Positions 1-8,211 of a stretch of 36,339 bases of DNA are shown one piece after another. Every line of letters begins with the position of its first letter. Position 1 is the first letter of the stretch. Below the pieces are notes generated by a model. It ran no database searches. It had not been told where the DNA came from and was given only the letters and a program-made list of their open reading frames with translations. This stretch comes from JAQVSH01 sp964451605 (GTDB lineage: Bacteria; Bacteroidota; Bacteroidia; Bacteroidales; UBA4181). The translations under genes were made by a program, and so were the position numbers. The stretch covers positions 1 to 36,339 of the forward strand of contig CAYVJA010000026.1 in the NCBI GenBank assembly GCA_964451605.1, in the 5' to 3' direction.

Positions 1-87
1 TAACCATTAAAAATTAGCGCGCCAGCGCAGCATTAAAGCATTAAAGCATTAGAGCATTAGAGCATTTGCGCTTTGCGCAAATGAGCA
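1..87. repeat. Composite intergenic repeat, copy A, with hairpin
   Basis: The segment reads an ACCATTA-like start, a GCGC-rich palindromic core (positions 16-30), then five octamers of the form ATTARAGC (about 31-66). It ends in a perfect 9-bp inverted repeat, 63-71 against 75-83, with a TTT loop. The hairpin lies 4 bases beyond the stop of the esterase gene and may end its transcript, although no T-tract follows. The same core-plus-octamer arrangement recurs at 1441-1479 and 6268-6364. Confidence 0.75.
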
Positions 88-1242
88 TTATTTAAACAGT
101 CGCGGTGCAAATTCATTCAACGCTCTCCGCCAAGTGAGCCACTCGTGAGCGGTGCCCTGCGATTCGTGGAAAACAATGTTTTTGATACCGTGTGCCTGCA
201 GTTGTTCTACCTGAGCCTTGGGATTGTTCTCGGCGGTTCCGGTACTGATGAAAAAGAGCTTCATCTGTTTGTTGAAAGCCTCGGCATCTTTAAATACGCC
301 ATTGAAGGCATTAACAACCCCGTCGTTACCCCGTGCAAAGAAACCGCTGAAGGTACCCATCCAGGCAAATTTATCCATATTGGCAAATACGGTCGAACAA
401 GTTTGTGCTCCGCCTCTCGACAAACCTGCCATGGCGCGGTTCTGCCGGTCGGTATACGTACGGAAAGTTTTGTCGATAAAGGGAATCAGATTCTGGGCAA
501 AAATCTGCGTAACATCGCCCGATGCCTTTCTTACATCCGGATTGGTTTTAATGTCGCCACTGGGCATAACCACAATCATTGGCACCGCTTTCCCGGCAGC
601 AATCAGGCCATCCATAATATTGGCCATTAGTCCTTGGTTCGACCAGCCATTCTCGTCTTCGCCCCATCCGTGAACCAGGTAGAGAACCGGGTATTTTTTG
701 GAAGGATTCTGCTCATATTCGGCAGGTACATAGACATTTATATGGCGCTCCATACCATTAATTTCGGACCAGTAATAGATGGAACGAACCTGTCCGTGCG
801 GAATATCCTTGTTGAATCGATAGTAATTCCCTTCGGGACCTTCGGGAACCTCAACACCCGACGACTCCCAATTGCTGCCAAAAAAGGCCTCGCTATTTCT
901 ATCCATAACAGCCACACCGTCAATCAAAATAGCATAATAGTGAAAACCCACAACCTGGGGATCGGAAACACAACTCCAAACTCCCTTTTCGTCTTTCATC
1001 ATATCGTACTTCTTGTTGCACAAATCAACCTGCACCTTCTGAGCCGACGGGGCATTGACTTTAAACATCACCTGGCGAGTCTCGGCATTCACCGCCGGAT
1101 ATTGCGCCAGAAAAGTATTCGTGGCAGAGGGTTTATAACCGGCCGGCAGAGGCTCCTGTTGACCACCCATAATCCCGGCAAACTGCGCCGAAACCGCGCT
1201 GCACATCATAAGAGCAGCCAGAAAAACAAAAATTCTTTTCAT
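88..1242 (-). CDS. Secreted esterase, CE1 / esterase D-like family
   Basis: The 384-residue protein starts with a clear signal peptide (about residues 1-19, ending SAVSAQ). An N-terminal immunoglobulin-like (E-set, CBM48-like) domain spans about 35-125, and an alpha/beta-hydrolase domain spans about 150-384. The nucleophile elbow is GLSRGG with Ser275. The catalytic His is probably His366 in GTAHEW near the C-terminus. This layout is common in Bacteroidota esterases related to feruloyl and acetyl-xylan esterases, which remove acyl groups from plant polysaccharides. It lies downstream of, and in the same direction as, the GH78 rhamnosidase, so the two may act on the same decorated glycan outside the cytoplasm. 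The natural substrate cannot be read from sequence. The start is an ATG directly before the signal peptide, with a repeat array just upstream. Confidence 0.88.
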   Translation of the reverse strand: MKRIFVFLAALMMCSAVSAQFAGIMGGQQEPLPAGYKPSATNTFLAQYPAVNAETRQVMFKVNAPSAQKVQVDLCNKKYDMMKDEKGVWSCVSDPQVVGFHYYAILIDGVAVMDRNSEAFFGSNWESSGVEVPEGPEGNYYRFNKDIPHGQVRSIYYWSEINGMERHINVYVPAEYEQNPSKKYPVLYLVHGWGEDENGWSNQGLMANIMDGLIAAGKAVPMIVVMPSGDIKTNPDVRKASGDVTQIFAQNLIPFIDKTFRTYTDRQNRAMAGLSRGGAQTCSTVFANMDKFAWMGTFSGFFARGNDGVVNAFNGVFKDAEAFNKQMKLFFISTGTAENNPKAQVEQLQAHGIKNIVFHESQGTAHEWLTWRRALNEFAPRLFK

Positions 1243-1257
1243 AGTAGTAAGTTAGAA

Positions 1258-1316
1258 ATGGTTAATGGTTAATGGTTGGTGCTCTAGTGCTCTAGTGCTC
1301 TAGTGCTCTAGTGCTT
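1258..1316 (-). repeat. Composite repeat, copy B (octamers plus ACCATTA heptamers) before the esterase gene
   Basis: Read on the minus strand, four or more octamers GCACTAGA are followed by ACCAACCATTAACCATTAAC, ending 16 bases before the esterase ATG at 1242. The array therefore lies in the presumed 5' untranslated region or promoter of that gene. No TAnnTTTG box was seen between it and the rhamnosidase stop. Confidence 0.75.
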
Positions 1317-1440
1317 TTTTCCTTGCGCTTTGTATGGCATGGAAAATAAGCCGTTTCGCAAGAGATAATAAAGATACGGGGAGGCCGGGCTCCGGGTGTT
1401 TAAATTTTGGATAAAAGAGTTGAGAAAATAGACAATTAAT

Positions 1441-1479
1441 AATGCTCTAGTGCTCTAATGCTGCGCTTCGCGCACTACA
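1441..1479 (-). repeat. Composite repeat, copy C
   Basis: On the minus strand it reads GCGCGAAGCGCAGC followed by ATTAGAGC and ACTAGAGC, the same junction as copy E at 6271. It starts at the TAG stop of the rhamnosidase gene. The stop region also makes a 6-bp inverted repeat (1473-1478 against 1493-1498) with the last codons. Confidence 0.7.
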
Positions 1480-4237
1480 TTGTTTTAAAGCGGTAGTGTC
1501 CTGAGCCGATTTCCAGTTGTATTTTGCCGTTGGTGGAGGAAAGGATGGTGATGTCGGGGTGTTGGGTTACGGGTTTGCCGTTTTCGTAGAGGAGCTGTCC
1601 GGAGGGCAGGGGGATGTGGAGGTTTGCGCGGGTGTTGGCAGGAATCTCTACTTCAAGGATGAAGTGTTTGTTTTCCCAGTGCCACGAGGAGAGGATTTTT
1701 CCGTAGGGCGATTGGTGCCAGGCCGAGGCGCCGGTGAGTTGTGCGGTGGCCTGGGGGTTGATTTCTATCTGTTTGAAGGCGGTATAACCGGGCACCTGGC
1801 GAATACCAGCCGCTCCGCTGTAGAACCACTCCATAAGATGACCCAACATGCAGTGGTTGTTCGATACGTCGCGCAATGCCGCCCACGATTCGGTAAGCGA
1901 GGTGGCCCCTTTGGCCAGTTGGAAACCGTAACCGGGAACATCGTCGCGATTGTTCATGGTATAGATCAGATCCGAACCGTTTTCCTGTTCCAGGACGCGG
2001 AGCAGGTAACGGAAGCCGATATCACCGGCTGTGAGGCTGTTGTTGTTGGCAGCAAATCCGGCCTTCAGGTTGGCTACCACATCGGCCCGGCAGGCTGCGG
2101 GAACCAGATCCATGTAGAGGGCCATGGCATTGGCCGTTTGACTGCCGGTGCCATATTGCCGGGCTTCCTTGTCGAAAAACTTCTCATTAAAGGCCGATTT
2201 TACCCCTGCTGCTTTTTGGCTCCAGGACTGGGCATCCTCCTCTAACCCCAACAGGGCCGCTGTTTGCGCAAGAATGGTGAGATCGTAATAGTAGATGGCG
2301 GTGGGCGTAAGGCCCCGCGGGGTGAGTTGCGATTCGCCCGGGAATGCCGGGCCCAGATCGTACCAGTCGCCCAGGCCATGCATGAGAATGTTATCGGAGG
2401 TGCGCGACCCCAGATAATCGGCATACCGGCTCATCATAGTGTAGGAGGTGCGCAAAATCCGGGTATCACCGTACCACTGATAGAGGTACCAGGGAAGAAT
2501 GACTCCGGCACTTCCCCATTCGGGCGAATCGCGGAATCCCCCCTCGAAAACGGGATATTCAGGCGCAATGTCGGGAATCATCCCATTGGGCAGTTGCGCC
2601 TGTTTGATATCCTCTATTATCTTGGTGTAAAAGCGCGCGATGTCGTAATTGTAGCGGGTGGCACTTCCCATCAGATGAGGCACCTCAAGCCAACCCAGCT
2701 TTTCACGATGGGGGCAGTCGGTATAGACACTCGACATATTGCTGCGTACGGCCCAGTCTATCAGCGAAAAAATGCGGTTAAAGAGAGGGTTCGAGCAGGA
2801 AAAACCGCCTACCGTCCGAGCCGAATTGCGAACGTGTAGCCCCTCGATTGCCAGTACCATCGGAGATTGAGGAGCATCTTCCGCCTTTGAGCCCTCAATG
2901 GCACCCTCCACCTGAAGATAACGGAATCCATAATAGGAGAAACGGGGCTGCCACTCCTCCACTCCGCCTCCCGAGAGTGTGTACGAAAAGTAACAGGGAC
3001 CTCCGGAAGCTTTCTGGGTGACTCGCCCCTGATCGTCAATCAGTTCGCCAGGAATGATCCGAACCGTCTCACCTCTTTTTCCCCTGAGTCGGATAAAGGG
3101 GATGGCCGAAGCGTTCTGGCCCAGATCGTAAACCCAAACTGTATCGGAGATTCGGGTTATGGAAACAGGCCGGAACCGATCCATTACCTGCATGGGGGTG
3201 GTGGTTTGTGAGCGGAGCGAAGCCATGGGCGATACCTGAAGTGCCGGATGCCATGAAGTGTCGTCGAAACCCGGCGCATTCCATCCCTCCGGTGCCAGCC
3301 TGGCATCCCAATCTTCGCCGCCGTACACACTGCTAAACTGCACAGGACCGGCCACAGCCCGCCAGGAAGTATCACTAACCACCCGCTGCACCGAACCATC
3401 GGCAAACTCCAGAACCAGCGCACAGATCATCTTGGGATAGCCATAGGTTTGCACGCATTTCCGGTAGCGCTCGCGCGGAATATGGAAAAACCCGTTGCCC
3501 AACATCACCCCGGCCACATTCTCGCCTTGCTGTATCATTGGCGTAATATCGAACGTAACATATTGTGCTACAGAATCGTATTGCGTCCAGGCAGGATCCA
3601 GAAAATGGTTCCCCGCCTTCTTTCCATTCAAATAAAACTCGAACTGCCCTAAGCCGGAAACATACGCAGTGGCTCTGGCCACCTTTTTCGCCGGCCGAAA
3701 GGATTTTCTCAGCAACGGCAATTTGTTGAGTCCTTTGTCGAGGTTTGCAGGCCCGGCACCATGAATACCCGGCACAATACGTTGCGAAGGAAGAATCTCC
3801 TCAAGTCCAATCCAACAGGCCCCTCCCCAGGATTCCGGAGTAAAGAGCCCCATCGAGAAGGAGGCAACCGGACTCCACGGCGAAATCTCGCCCCGGTTGG
3901 TTTCGATACGCACTTTGTAATAGTAACGGGCCCCGGGCTTTAACGCAGCTCCTTGATAAGCAATCTGTTGCGATTCGGACGAGCGAATCCATCCCGAATC
4001 CCAGAGAAGAGCTCCTTTTTTATCGAGATCGGCTCTGCGCGAGGCTACCAAAATCTGACAGGCTCGTTGCGCGACACCCCTCTCAGACGAAACAATCTCC
4101 CACGAAAAACGGGGTTCAGCGGCCTCAACACCCAAAGGTTCAAAGGCATACTCACACCGGAGCTGCTCCACTCCCACCTTTCCGAAAACCGGAAATCCCG
4201 TTACTATCAAGAGAAAAAAAAGTACCCACCTCCGCAT
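1475..4237 (-). CDS. Alpha-L-rhamnosidase, glycoside hydrolase family 78
   Basis: The 920-residue secreted enzyme is predicted to release terminal alpha-L-rhamnose from plant or microbial glycans. After a signal peptide (MRRWVLFFLL..., cut near VFG) come the family's domains in order: an N-terminal Ig-like part, a Bac_rhamnosid_N carbohydrate-binding beta domain (FEFYLNGKKAG, about 200-320), a further beta domain, the (alpha/alpha)6 barrel (about 480-820) and a C-terminal beta sandwich. DCPHREKLGW (Asp507-Glu512) matches the conserved DCPxRxERLGW-type active-site motif. Glu783 in TSLTESW sits at the expected base position. The ATG at 4237 is preferred over one 33 bases upstream because it directly precedes the signal peptide. 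It follows the ClC gene by 58 bases in the same direction. Confidence 0.93.
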   Translation of the reverse strand: MRRWVLFFLLIVTGFPVFGKVGVEQLRCEYAFEPLGVEAAEPRFSWEIVSSERGVAQRACQILVASRRADLDKKGALLWDSGWIRSSESQQIAYQGAALKPGARYYYKVRIETNRGEISPWSPVASFSMGLFTPESWGGACWIGLEEILPSQRIVPGIHGAGPANLDKGLNKLPLLRKSFRPAKKVARATAYVSGLGQFEFYLNGKKAGNHFLDPAWTQYDSVAQYVTFDITPMIQQGENVAGVMLGNGFFHIPRERYRKCVQTYGYPKMICALVLEFADGSVQRVVSDTSWRAVAGPVQFSSVYGGEDWDARLAPEGWNAPGFDDTSWHPALQVSPMASLRSQTTTPMQVMDRFRPVSITRISDTVWVYDLGQNASAIPFIRLRGKRGETVRIIPGELIDDQGRVTQKASGGPCYFSYTLSGGGVEEWQPRFSYYGFRYLQVEGAIEGSKAEDAPQSPMVLAIEGLHVRNSARTVGGFSCSNPLFNRIFSLIDWAVRSNMSSVYTDCPHREKLGWLEVPHLMGSATRYNYDIARFYTKIIEDIKQAQLPNGMIPDIAPEYPVFEGGFRDSPEWGSAGVILPWYLYQWYGDTRILRTSYTMMSRYADYLGSRTSDNILMHGLGDWYDLGPAFPGESQLTPRGLTPTAIYYYDLTILAQTAALLGLEEDAQSWSQKAAGVKSAFNEKFFDKEARQYGTGSQTANAMALYMDLVPAACRADVVANLKAGFAANNNSLTAGDIGFRYLLRVLEQENGSDLIYTMNNRDDVPGYGFQLAKGATSLTESWAALRDVSNNHCMLGHLMEWFYSGAAGIRQVPGYTAFKQIEINPQATAQLTGASAWHQSPYGKILSSWHWENKHFILEVEIPANTRANLHIPLPSGQLLYENGKPVTQHPDITILSSTNGKIQLEIGSGHYRFKTM

Positions 4238-4273
4238 AATTCCACCTATTAAGATACAACCCTTGTCCACCCA

Positions 4274-4292
4274 TTCGCGCGAAGCGCACTAC
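4274..4292. repeat. GCGC palindromic core, copy D (no octamers)
   Basis: CGCGCGAAGCGC lies in the 58-base gap between the ClC and rhamnosidase genes. It matches the core of copies C and E but lacks the tandem octamers, so it may be a degenerate or solo copy. Confidence 0.55.
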
Positions 4293-4295
4293 CTC

Positions 4296-6065
4296 CTAAT
4301 CGGAGAACTGCACCAATTGTTCGCGGTAGGCAGTAAGCATCTTCGATTTAGAAAGGAATCCCACGTAACGCTCTTTTTCGAGCACCGGAAGGTTCCAGGC
4401 ACCCGTCGATTCGAACTTCTGCATAATCTCCTCGGCCGTTTCGCCCAGTTCTATAAAAACGGGAATAGGGGTTAGCAACTCCTTTACCCACACTGTATCA
4501 TATAATTCCGGCTTAAAAATCATCTCCCGGACATCATCCAGCAACACTACGCCCCGCATTTTATGTTCGGCATCGACAACCGGGAAGAGATTCCGTTTCG
4601 ACCGCGAAATCACTTGCGTCAAGGTTCGGAGCGTATCCTCATACCCGATTGTAACAAAGTCGCGTTCAATGAGTTGTTCCGGCTTCATCAGGAGGAGTAC
4701 CGACTTGTCCTTATCATGGGTCATCAGATCGCCCCTCTTTGCCAACCGATGGGTATAGATAGAGTGTGGCCTGATGTAGCGCGAAACCATAAAAGCCACC
4801 GTCGAAGTTAATATGAGCGGAAGAAAGAGCGAATAGCCCCCGGTAATCTCTGCAATCAGGAAGATGGCTGTAAGGGGTGCGTGCATTACACCCGCCATAA
4901 GTCCGCCCATCCCCACCAGGGCAAAGTTTTTTTCGCTCACTGTCGAGAATCCGGCCAGATTGAGGGCATGGCCAATGATAAAACCGGTAAGCCCTCCCAT
5001 AAAGAGGGTTGGGGCAAAGGTTCCTCCCACCCCGCCTGCCCCGGTAGTTATGCCGCAGGCCACCACTTTAGCCACCAGCACCATGGCCAGAAAAAGTAAG
5101 AGCAAAGGCCCGTTGTCGCGAAACTGATAAAAGAAGCTGTTATGTGCAATCTCGGGAGAGTTTCCGCTCAGGATCATCTGCATTGCCTCATATCCCTCGC
5201 CATAGAGCGAAGGAAAGAGAAAAATAAGCAGACTCAGGCCCAATCCCCCAATGAACAGCTTCTTCCAACCCTCCCGAATCTTACCGAATCGGCTCTCAAT
5301 GGCAATGATACCCCAGGTAAAAGCCGAAGAGACAAAGGCACACACCAGGGCAAGAATCAGATAGAAAGGGATATTTCTCAGCGAGAAAGGGTCAATCTCC
5401 GTAAAATCAAACACCACGCCTTTTCCCAGAAAAAGGGTGGAAATCGTAGCACTTGTAACTGAGGCCATCAACAAATAGCCCATAGAAGAGGCGGTCAGAT
5501 CGAGCATAAAAACCTCCAGCACAAAAACCACCCCTGCGATGGGTGCCTTAAAAATTCCGGCAATGGCTGCTGCAGCCCCGCAGCCAAGCAACAATGTCTG
5601 CGACCGATAATTCAAACGAAACCACTGCCCCAGGTTCGAACCAATGGCCGAACCGGTAAGCACTATCGGCGACTCCAGCCCCACTGACCCTCCAAAACCC
5701 ACAGTGAGCGTGGAGGCAACCATGGAAGCGTAGGTATTATGCTTCTTTAACTTGCTGTTTTTTCGTGAGATAGCATACAAAATCCGGGTAATACCATGCA
5801 CAATATCTTCACGAATAAAACCCTTCACAAAAATAATCGTGAGCAAAATACCCAGAAAAGGATAGGCCAGAAAGAGCAAATTAACCGACGAACTATCAAT
5901 GTCGCCCGTAAGAAACAGCGTAGTATAGTGCACCGCATTCTTCAGAACCACAGCAGCGAGTCCACCGGCCAACCCCGTTAACAAACTCAAAACAACCATC
6001 AAACGGTTATTCGAACCTGAACGCAAAAAAGCCTTCAACGGCCGAAAAAACGCAATCTCACCCAT
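4296..6065 (-). CDS. ClC-family chloride channel / H+-Cl- exchanger with CBS domains
   Basis: The protein has about ten hydrophobic segments and the ClC signature regions. GGSVGLESP is the counterpart of GREGP, with the gating glutamate retained (Glu131 counted from this start). GGVGGTFAPTLF is the counterpart of the GxFxP region. Two CBS domains fill the C-terminal part (about 460-580). Keeping the glutamate suggests an exchanger, but this is inference. I place the start at MGEIAFFRPLK because family members begin shortly before the first helix. A longer in-frame ATG at 6137 adds 24 untypical residues, but the promoter at 6161-6191 would also allow it. Same direction as the GH78 gene downstream, divergent from the GH43-like gene. 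Confidence 0.9.
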   Translation of the reverse strand: MGEIAFFRPLKAFLRSGSNNRLMVVLSLLTGLAGGLAAVVLKNAVHYTTLFLTGDIDSSSVNLLFLAYPFLGILLTIIFVKGFIREDIVHGITRILYAISRKNSKLKKHNTYASMVASTLTVGFGGSVGLESPIVLTGSAIGSNLGQWFRLNYRSQTLLLGCGAAAAIAGIFKAPIAGVVFVLEVFMLDLTASSMGYLLMASVTSATISTLFLGKGVVFDFTEIDPFSLRNIPFYLILALVCAFVSSAFTWGIIAIESRFGKIREGWKKLFIGGLGLSLLIFLFPSLYGEGYEAMQMILSGNSPEIAHNSFFYQFRDNGPLLLLFLAMVLVAKVVACGITTGAGGVGGTFAPTLFMGGLTGFIIGHALNLAGFSTVSEKNFALVGMGGLMAGVMHAPLTAIFLIAEITGGYSLFLPLILTSTVAFMVSRYIRPHSIYTHRLAKRGDLMTHDKDKSVLLLMKPEQLIERDFVTIGYEDTLRTLTQVISRSKRNLFPVVDAEHKMRGVVLLDDVREMIFKPELYDTVWVKELLTPIPVFIELGETAEEIMQKFESTGAWNLPVLEKERYVGFLSKSKMLTAYREQLVQFSD

Positions 6066-6160
6066 GAAAACCTGATTATTGCATAAAAAAGAGCCACCCA
6101 AACCCAAAAGTCCGATATCGAAACCCCGCCAAGCCATTGGGAATTCAACCCGAAATCATG

Positions 6161-6191
6161 CAAATGTAACAAAACCCACAGACCAGCCCAA
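6161..6191 (-). promoter_or_regulatory. Bacteroidota-type promoter for the ClC gene
   Basis: On the minus strand TACATTTG (6161-6168) matches the TAnnTTTG -7 box, and a TTG (6189-6191) lies 20 bases upstream, within the usual 19-21 spacing. The expected transcription start is about 6154. Confidence 0.6.
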
Positions 6192-6217
6192 CACATCACA
6201 AATTTTAAAAAAAAACC

Positions 6218-6225
6218 TACATTTG
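6218..6225 (+). promoter_or_regulatory. -7 box for the GH43-like gene
   Basis: TACATTTG matches TAnnTTTG exactly. No clear -33 TTTG is seen; the region upstream is a run of A. If used, transcription starts near 6232 and the whole repeat copy E lies in a 5' untranslated region of about 130 bases. Confidence 0.5.
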
Positions 6226-6238
6226 TTCAATCACGAAC

Positions 6239-6364
6239 GCGCTGCGCGCAAATGTTGAGTTGTTACACCCGCGCGAAGCGCAGCACTAGAGCACTAGAGC
6301 ACTAGAGCATTAGAGCATTAGAGCATTAGAGCATTAGAGCATTAATTCACCATTAACCATTACA
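6239..6364 (+). repeat. Composite repeat, copy E (most complete)
   Basis: GCTGCGC (6241-6247) can pair with GCGCAGC (6278-6284), which belongs to the GCGCGAAGCGCAGC core. Seven octamers follow, three ACTAGAGC then four ATTAGAGC (about 6285-6340). Two ACCATTA heptamers then end 2 bases before the ATG of the GH43-like gene. It is the longest copy and shows the full order: stem, octamers, heptamers, start codon. Confidence 0.8.
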
Positions 6365-6365
6365 T

Positions 6366-7295
6366 ATGCGTTTCCTCTCCTTTCTCTTCCTCGCACTGTT
6401 TGGGTTGGCATCATGCAAATCGGGCGCCGAGGCCTATCTCTTCTCCTATTTCATGGGGAATGGCCAGGATGGACTCTATCTGGCCTACAGTAATGATGGT
6501 GAAACCTGGGAACCGATCAGCATGAATCGATCCTTTCTGAAACCAACTGTGGGTAAGGACAAGCTCATGCGCGATCCCTTTATTGCGCAAGGCCCCGACG
6601 GCACGTTTCATCTCATCTGGACTACCGGATGGTGGGATAAGCACATTGGGCACGCCACCTCTAAAGACCTGATTAATTGGTCGGAGCAAAAAGCTATTCC
6701 AGTAATGGAACAGGAAGCCGAGGCCCGAAACTGCTGGGCACCCGAGATGATTTATCACAAAAAAGAAAAACTCTGGTATATCTATTGGGCCACTACTATA
6801 CCGGGACGGCACACCGAAGTACAAACTTCCGATTCGGAAAAGGGGTTAAACCACAGAATGTATTACACCACCACCAAAGATTTCCGAACCTTCTCAAAAA
6901 CAGAGCTCTTTTTCGATCCCGGTTTCAGTGTTATCGACGCCTCCATTCTCGAAAAGGGGGGCGAATTCTGGATGTTCCTGAAAAACGAAAACTCTAATCC
7001 GCCCGAGAAGAATATCCGGATTACCACTGCAGGCCACCCCACCCGGTTCCCTGTTAAAGTATCCGCGCCCATTACCGGCGATTACTGGGCCGAAGGGCCA
7101 TCGCCACTCGTGGTGGGCGATAAAGTGTATGTCTATTTCGATAAATACACCCAGGGAAAATATGGCGCTGTCTGTTCGGCCGATCTGAAAACATGGGAAG
7201 ATGTCTCTGACAGCATTTTCTTTCCGGCGCACGCGCGCCACGGAAGTGCCTTCACCGTGAAAAAAAAGATAGTAACCCGTTTACTCGAAAAATAG
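6366..7295 (+). CDS. GH43-like five-bladed beta-propeller glycosidase, lipoprotein
   Basis: The 309-residue protein has a lipoprotein signal (LFGLASC, Cys17) and so is probably anchored in the outer membrane. The rest reads as a GH43/clan-F propeller: RDP with Asp70 as candidate base, VIDAS with Asp191 as candidate pKa modulator, and WAEGPS with Glu243 as candidate acid. It should cleave glycosidic bonds in an arabinose-, xylose- or galactose-containing glycan; the exact substrate is unknown. Its position beside rhamnosidase and esterase genes fits pectin-type glycans such as rhamnogalacturonan, though no SusC/SusD pair is in the window. It starts directly after repeat copy E, and the glucokinase gene follows after 60 bases. 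Confidence 0.85.
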   Translation: MRFLSFLFLALFGLASCKSGAEAYLFSYFMGNGQDGLYLAYSNDGETWEPISMNRSFLKPTVGKDKLMRDPFIAQGPDGTFHLIWTTGWWDKHIGHATSKDLINWSEQKAIPVMEQEAEARNCWAPEMIYHKKEKLWYIYWATTIPGRHTEVQTSDSEKGLNHRMYYTTTKDFRTFSKTELFFDPGFSVIDASILEKGGEFWMFLKNENSNPPEKNIRITTAGHPTRFPVKVSAPITGDYWAEGPSPLVVGDKVYVYFDKYTQGKYGAVCSADLKTWEDVSDSIFFPAHARHGSAFTVKKKIVTRLLEK

Positions 7296-7355
7296 CGTTT
7301 TCGCTGCAACCGACTATAAACCGTAAAATCTCACCTGATTAAAAGAGGCTATCGT

Positions 7356-8132
7356 ATGAAAAACAAGAACGTATTGGGAATCGACATTGGCGGGTCAGGG
7401 ATAAAAGGAGCCCTGGTCGATCTGGAAACTGGCGAACTGGCCACAGAACGCATCAGAATTGCCACGCCCCAACCGGCTACACCCGAGGCAGTGGCCGATA
7501 CCATTGAGCAAATCTGTTCGCAACTTAAGTGGAAAGGTGCCATTGGCTGCGGATTTCCGGGTGTTGTGCAAAACGGTGTCGCCAAAACAGCCGCCAATAT
7601 CGACAAAGGGTTTATAGATCTCGATGTGGAGAAGTTGATTGCAAAACGGACAGGCTGCTCTACCGTCGCTGTACTCAACGATGCTGATGCTGCCAGTATT
7701 GCAGAGATGAAATTTGGGGCGGGCCGCAAGGAAAAGGGCGTTGTTATGCTCTTCACCGTAGGAACCGGAATCGGGGTAGTGCTCTTCTCGAAAAAGAAAC
7801 TGGTTCCCAACTGCGAACTGGGCCATCTATGGCTGCCGGAAGCAGAAGGCGAAGCCGAAAAATGGATGTCGGATGCCGCACGCAAAAACTTCGAACTGGA
7901 GTGGGACGAATGGATGAACCGGATCGGGATCTACCTCCGCACCGTTGAAGACCTCTTCTGGCCCGACCTGATGATTATTGGCGGCGGCTTCGCAAAAAAA
8001 ATGAACGCCAAAGACCCCATCTTTGGCACCCGATGCCGCGTAGTAGCTGCCGACCTTAAAAACGAAGCCGGAATTGTAGGCGCAGCACTGGCTGCAGCCA
8101 AGAAAAGCAAAAAGGAGAAGAAGGAGGAGTAG
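7356..8132 (+). CDS. ppgK: Polyphosphate glucokinase (ROK family)
   Basis: The 258-residue cytoplasmic kinase begins with the phosphate-binding motif GIDIGGSGIKGALVD, typical of polyphosphate-dependent glucokinases. It continues with GFPGVV, an active-site LNDADAA segment and FTVGTGIGVVLF. The length fits the short PPGK group. It should phosphorylate glucose with polyphosphate (and possibly ATP) as donor. The C-terminus is lysine- and glutamate-rich (KKSKKEKKEE), a low-complexity tail. Downstream lie octamer repeats and a strong bidirectional hairpin, so the transcript probably ends there. Confidence 0.88.
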   Translation: MKNKNVLGIDIGGSGIKGALVDLETGELATERIRIATPQPATPEAVADTIEQICSQLKWKGAIGCGFPGVVQNGVAKTAANIDKGFIDLDVEKLIAKRTGCSTVAVLNDADAASIAEMKFGAGRKEKGVVMLFTVGTGIGVVLFSKKKLVPNCELGHLWLPEAEGEAEKWMSDAARKNFELEWDEWMNRIGIYLRTVEDLFWPDLMIIGGGFAKKMNAKDPIFGTRCRVVAADLKNEAGIVGAALAAAKKSKKEKKEE

Positions 8133-8156
8133 TGCTCTGGTGCTCTGGTGCTCTTG
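8130..8156 (-). repeat. Octamer repeat, copy F (degenerate)
   Basis: Three units of GTGCTCTG (CAGAGCAC on the minus strand) begin inside the TAG stop of the glucokinase gene and run up to the hairpin at 8157. There is no GCGC core here. The units differ by one base from the ACTAGAGC type. Confidence 0.6.
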
Positions 8157-8211
8157 CAAGAAAAACTAAATGTAGGTTAAGCGCTGCTTAACCTACATTT
8201 AGTTTTTCTTG
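8157..8211. terminator. Bidirectional hairpin terminator, 26-bp perfect inverted repeat
   Basis: Arms 8157-8182 and 8186-8211 are perfect reverse complements around a 3-base loop. The core GGTTAAGC pairs with GCTTAACC. Each arm is flanked by AGTTTTTCTT in its own direction, so it can end transcripts from both converging genes. The right arm includes the last codons (Lys-Lys-Asn-stop) of the T9SS protein gene. Confidence 0.85.

Noticed and set aside
634..1272. Long open frames opposite the esterase, rhamnosidase, ClC and helicase genes
   Set aside because: They lie antisense to well-supported genes and have no signal peptides, domains or start signals of their own.
6285..6364. CRISPR-like array
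   Set aside because: Units are only 7-8 bases, directly adjoining and without spacers; no cas genes are near.
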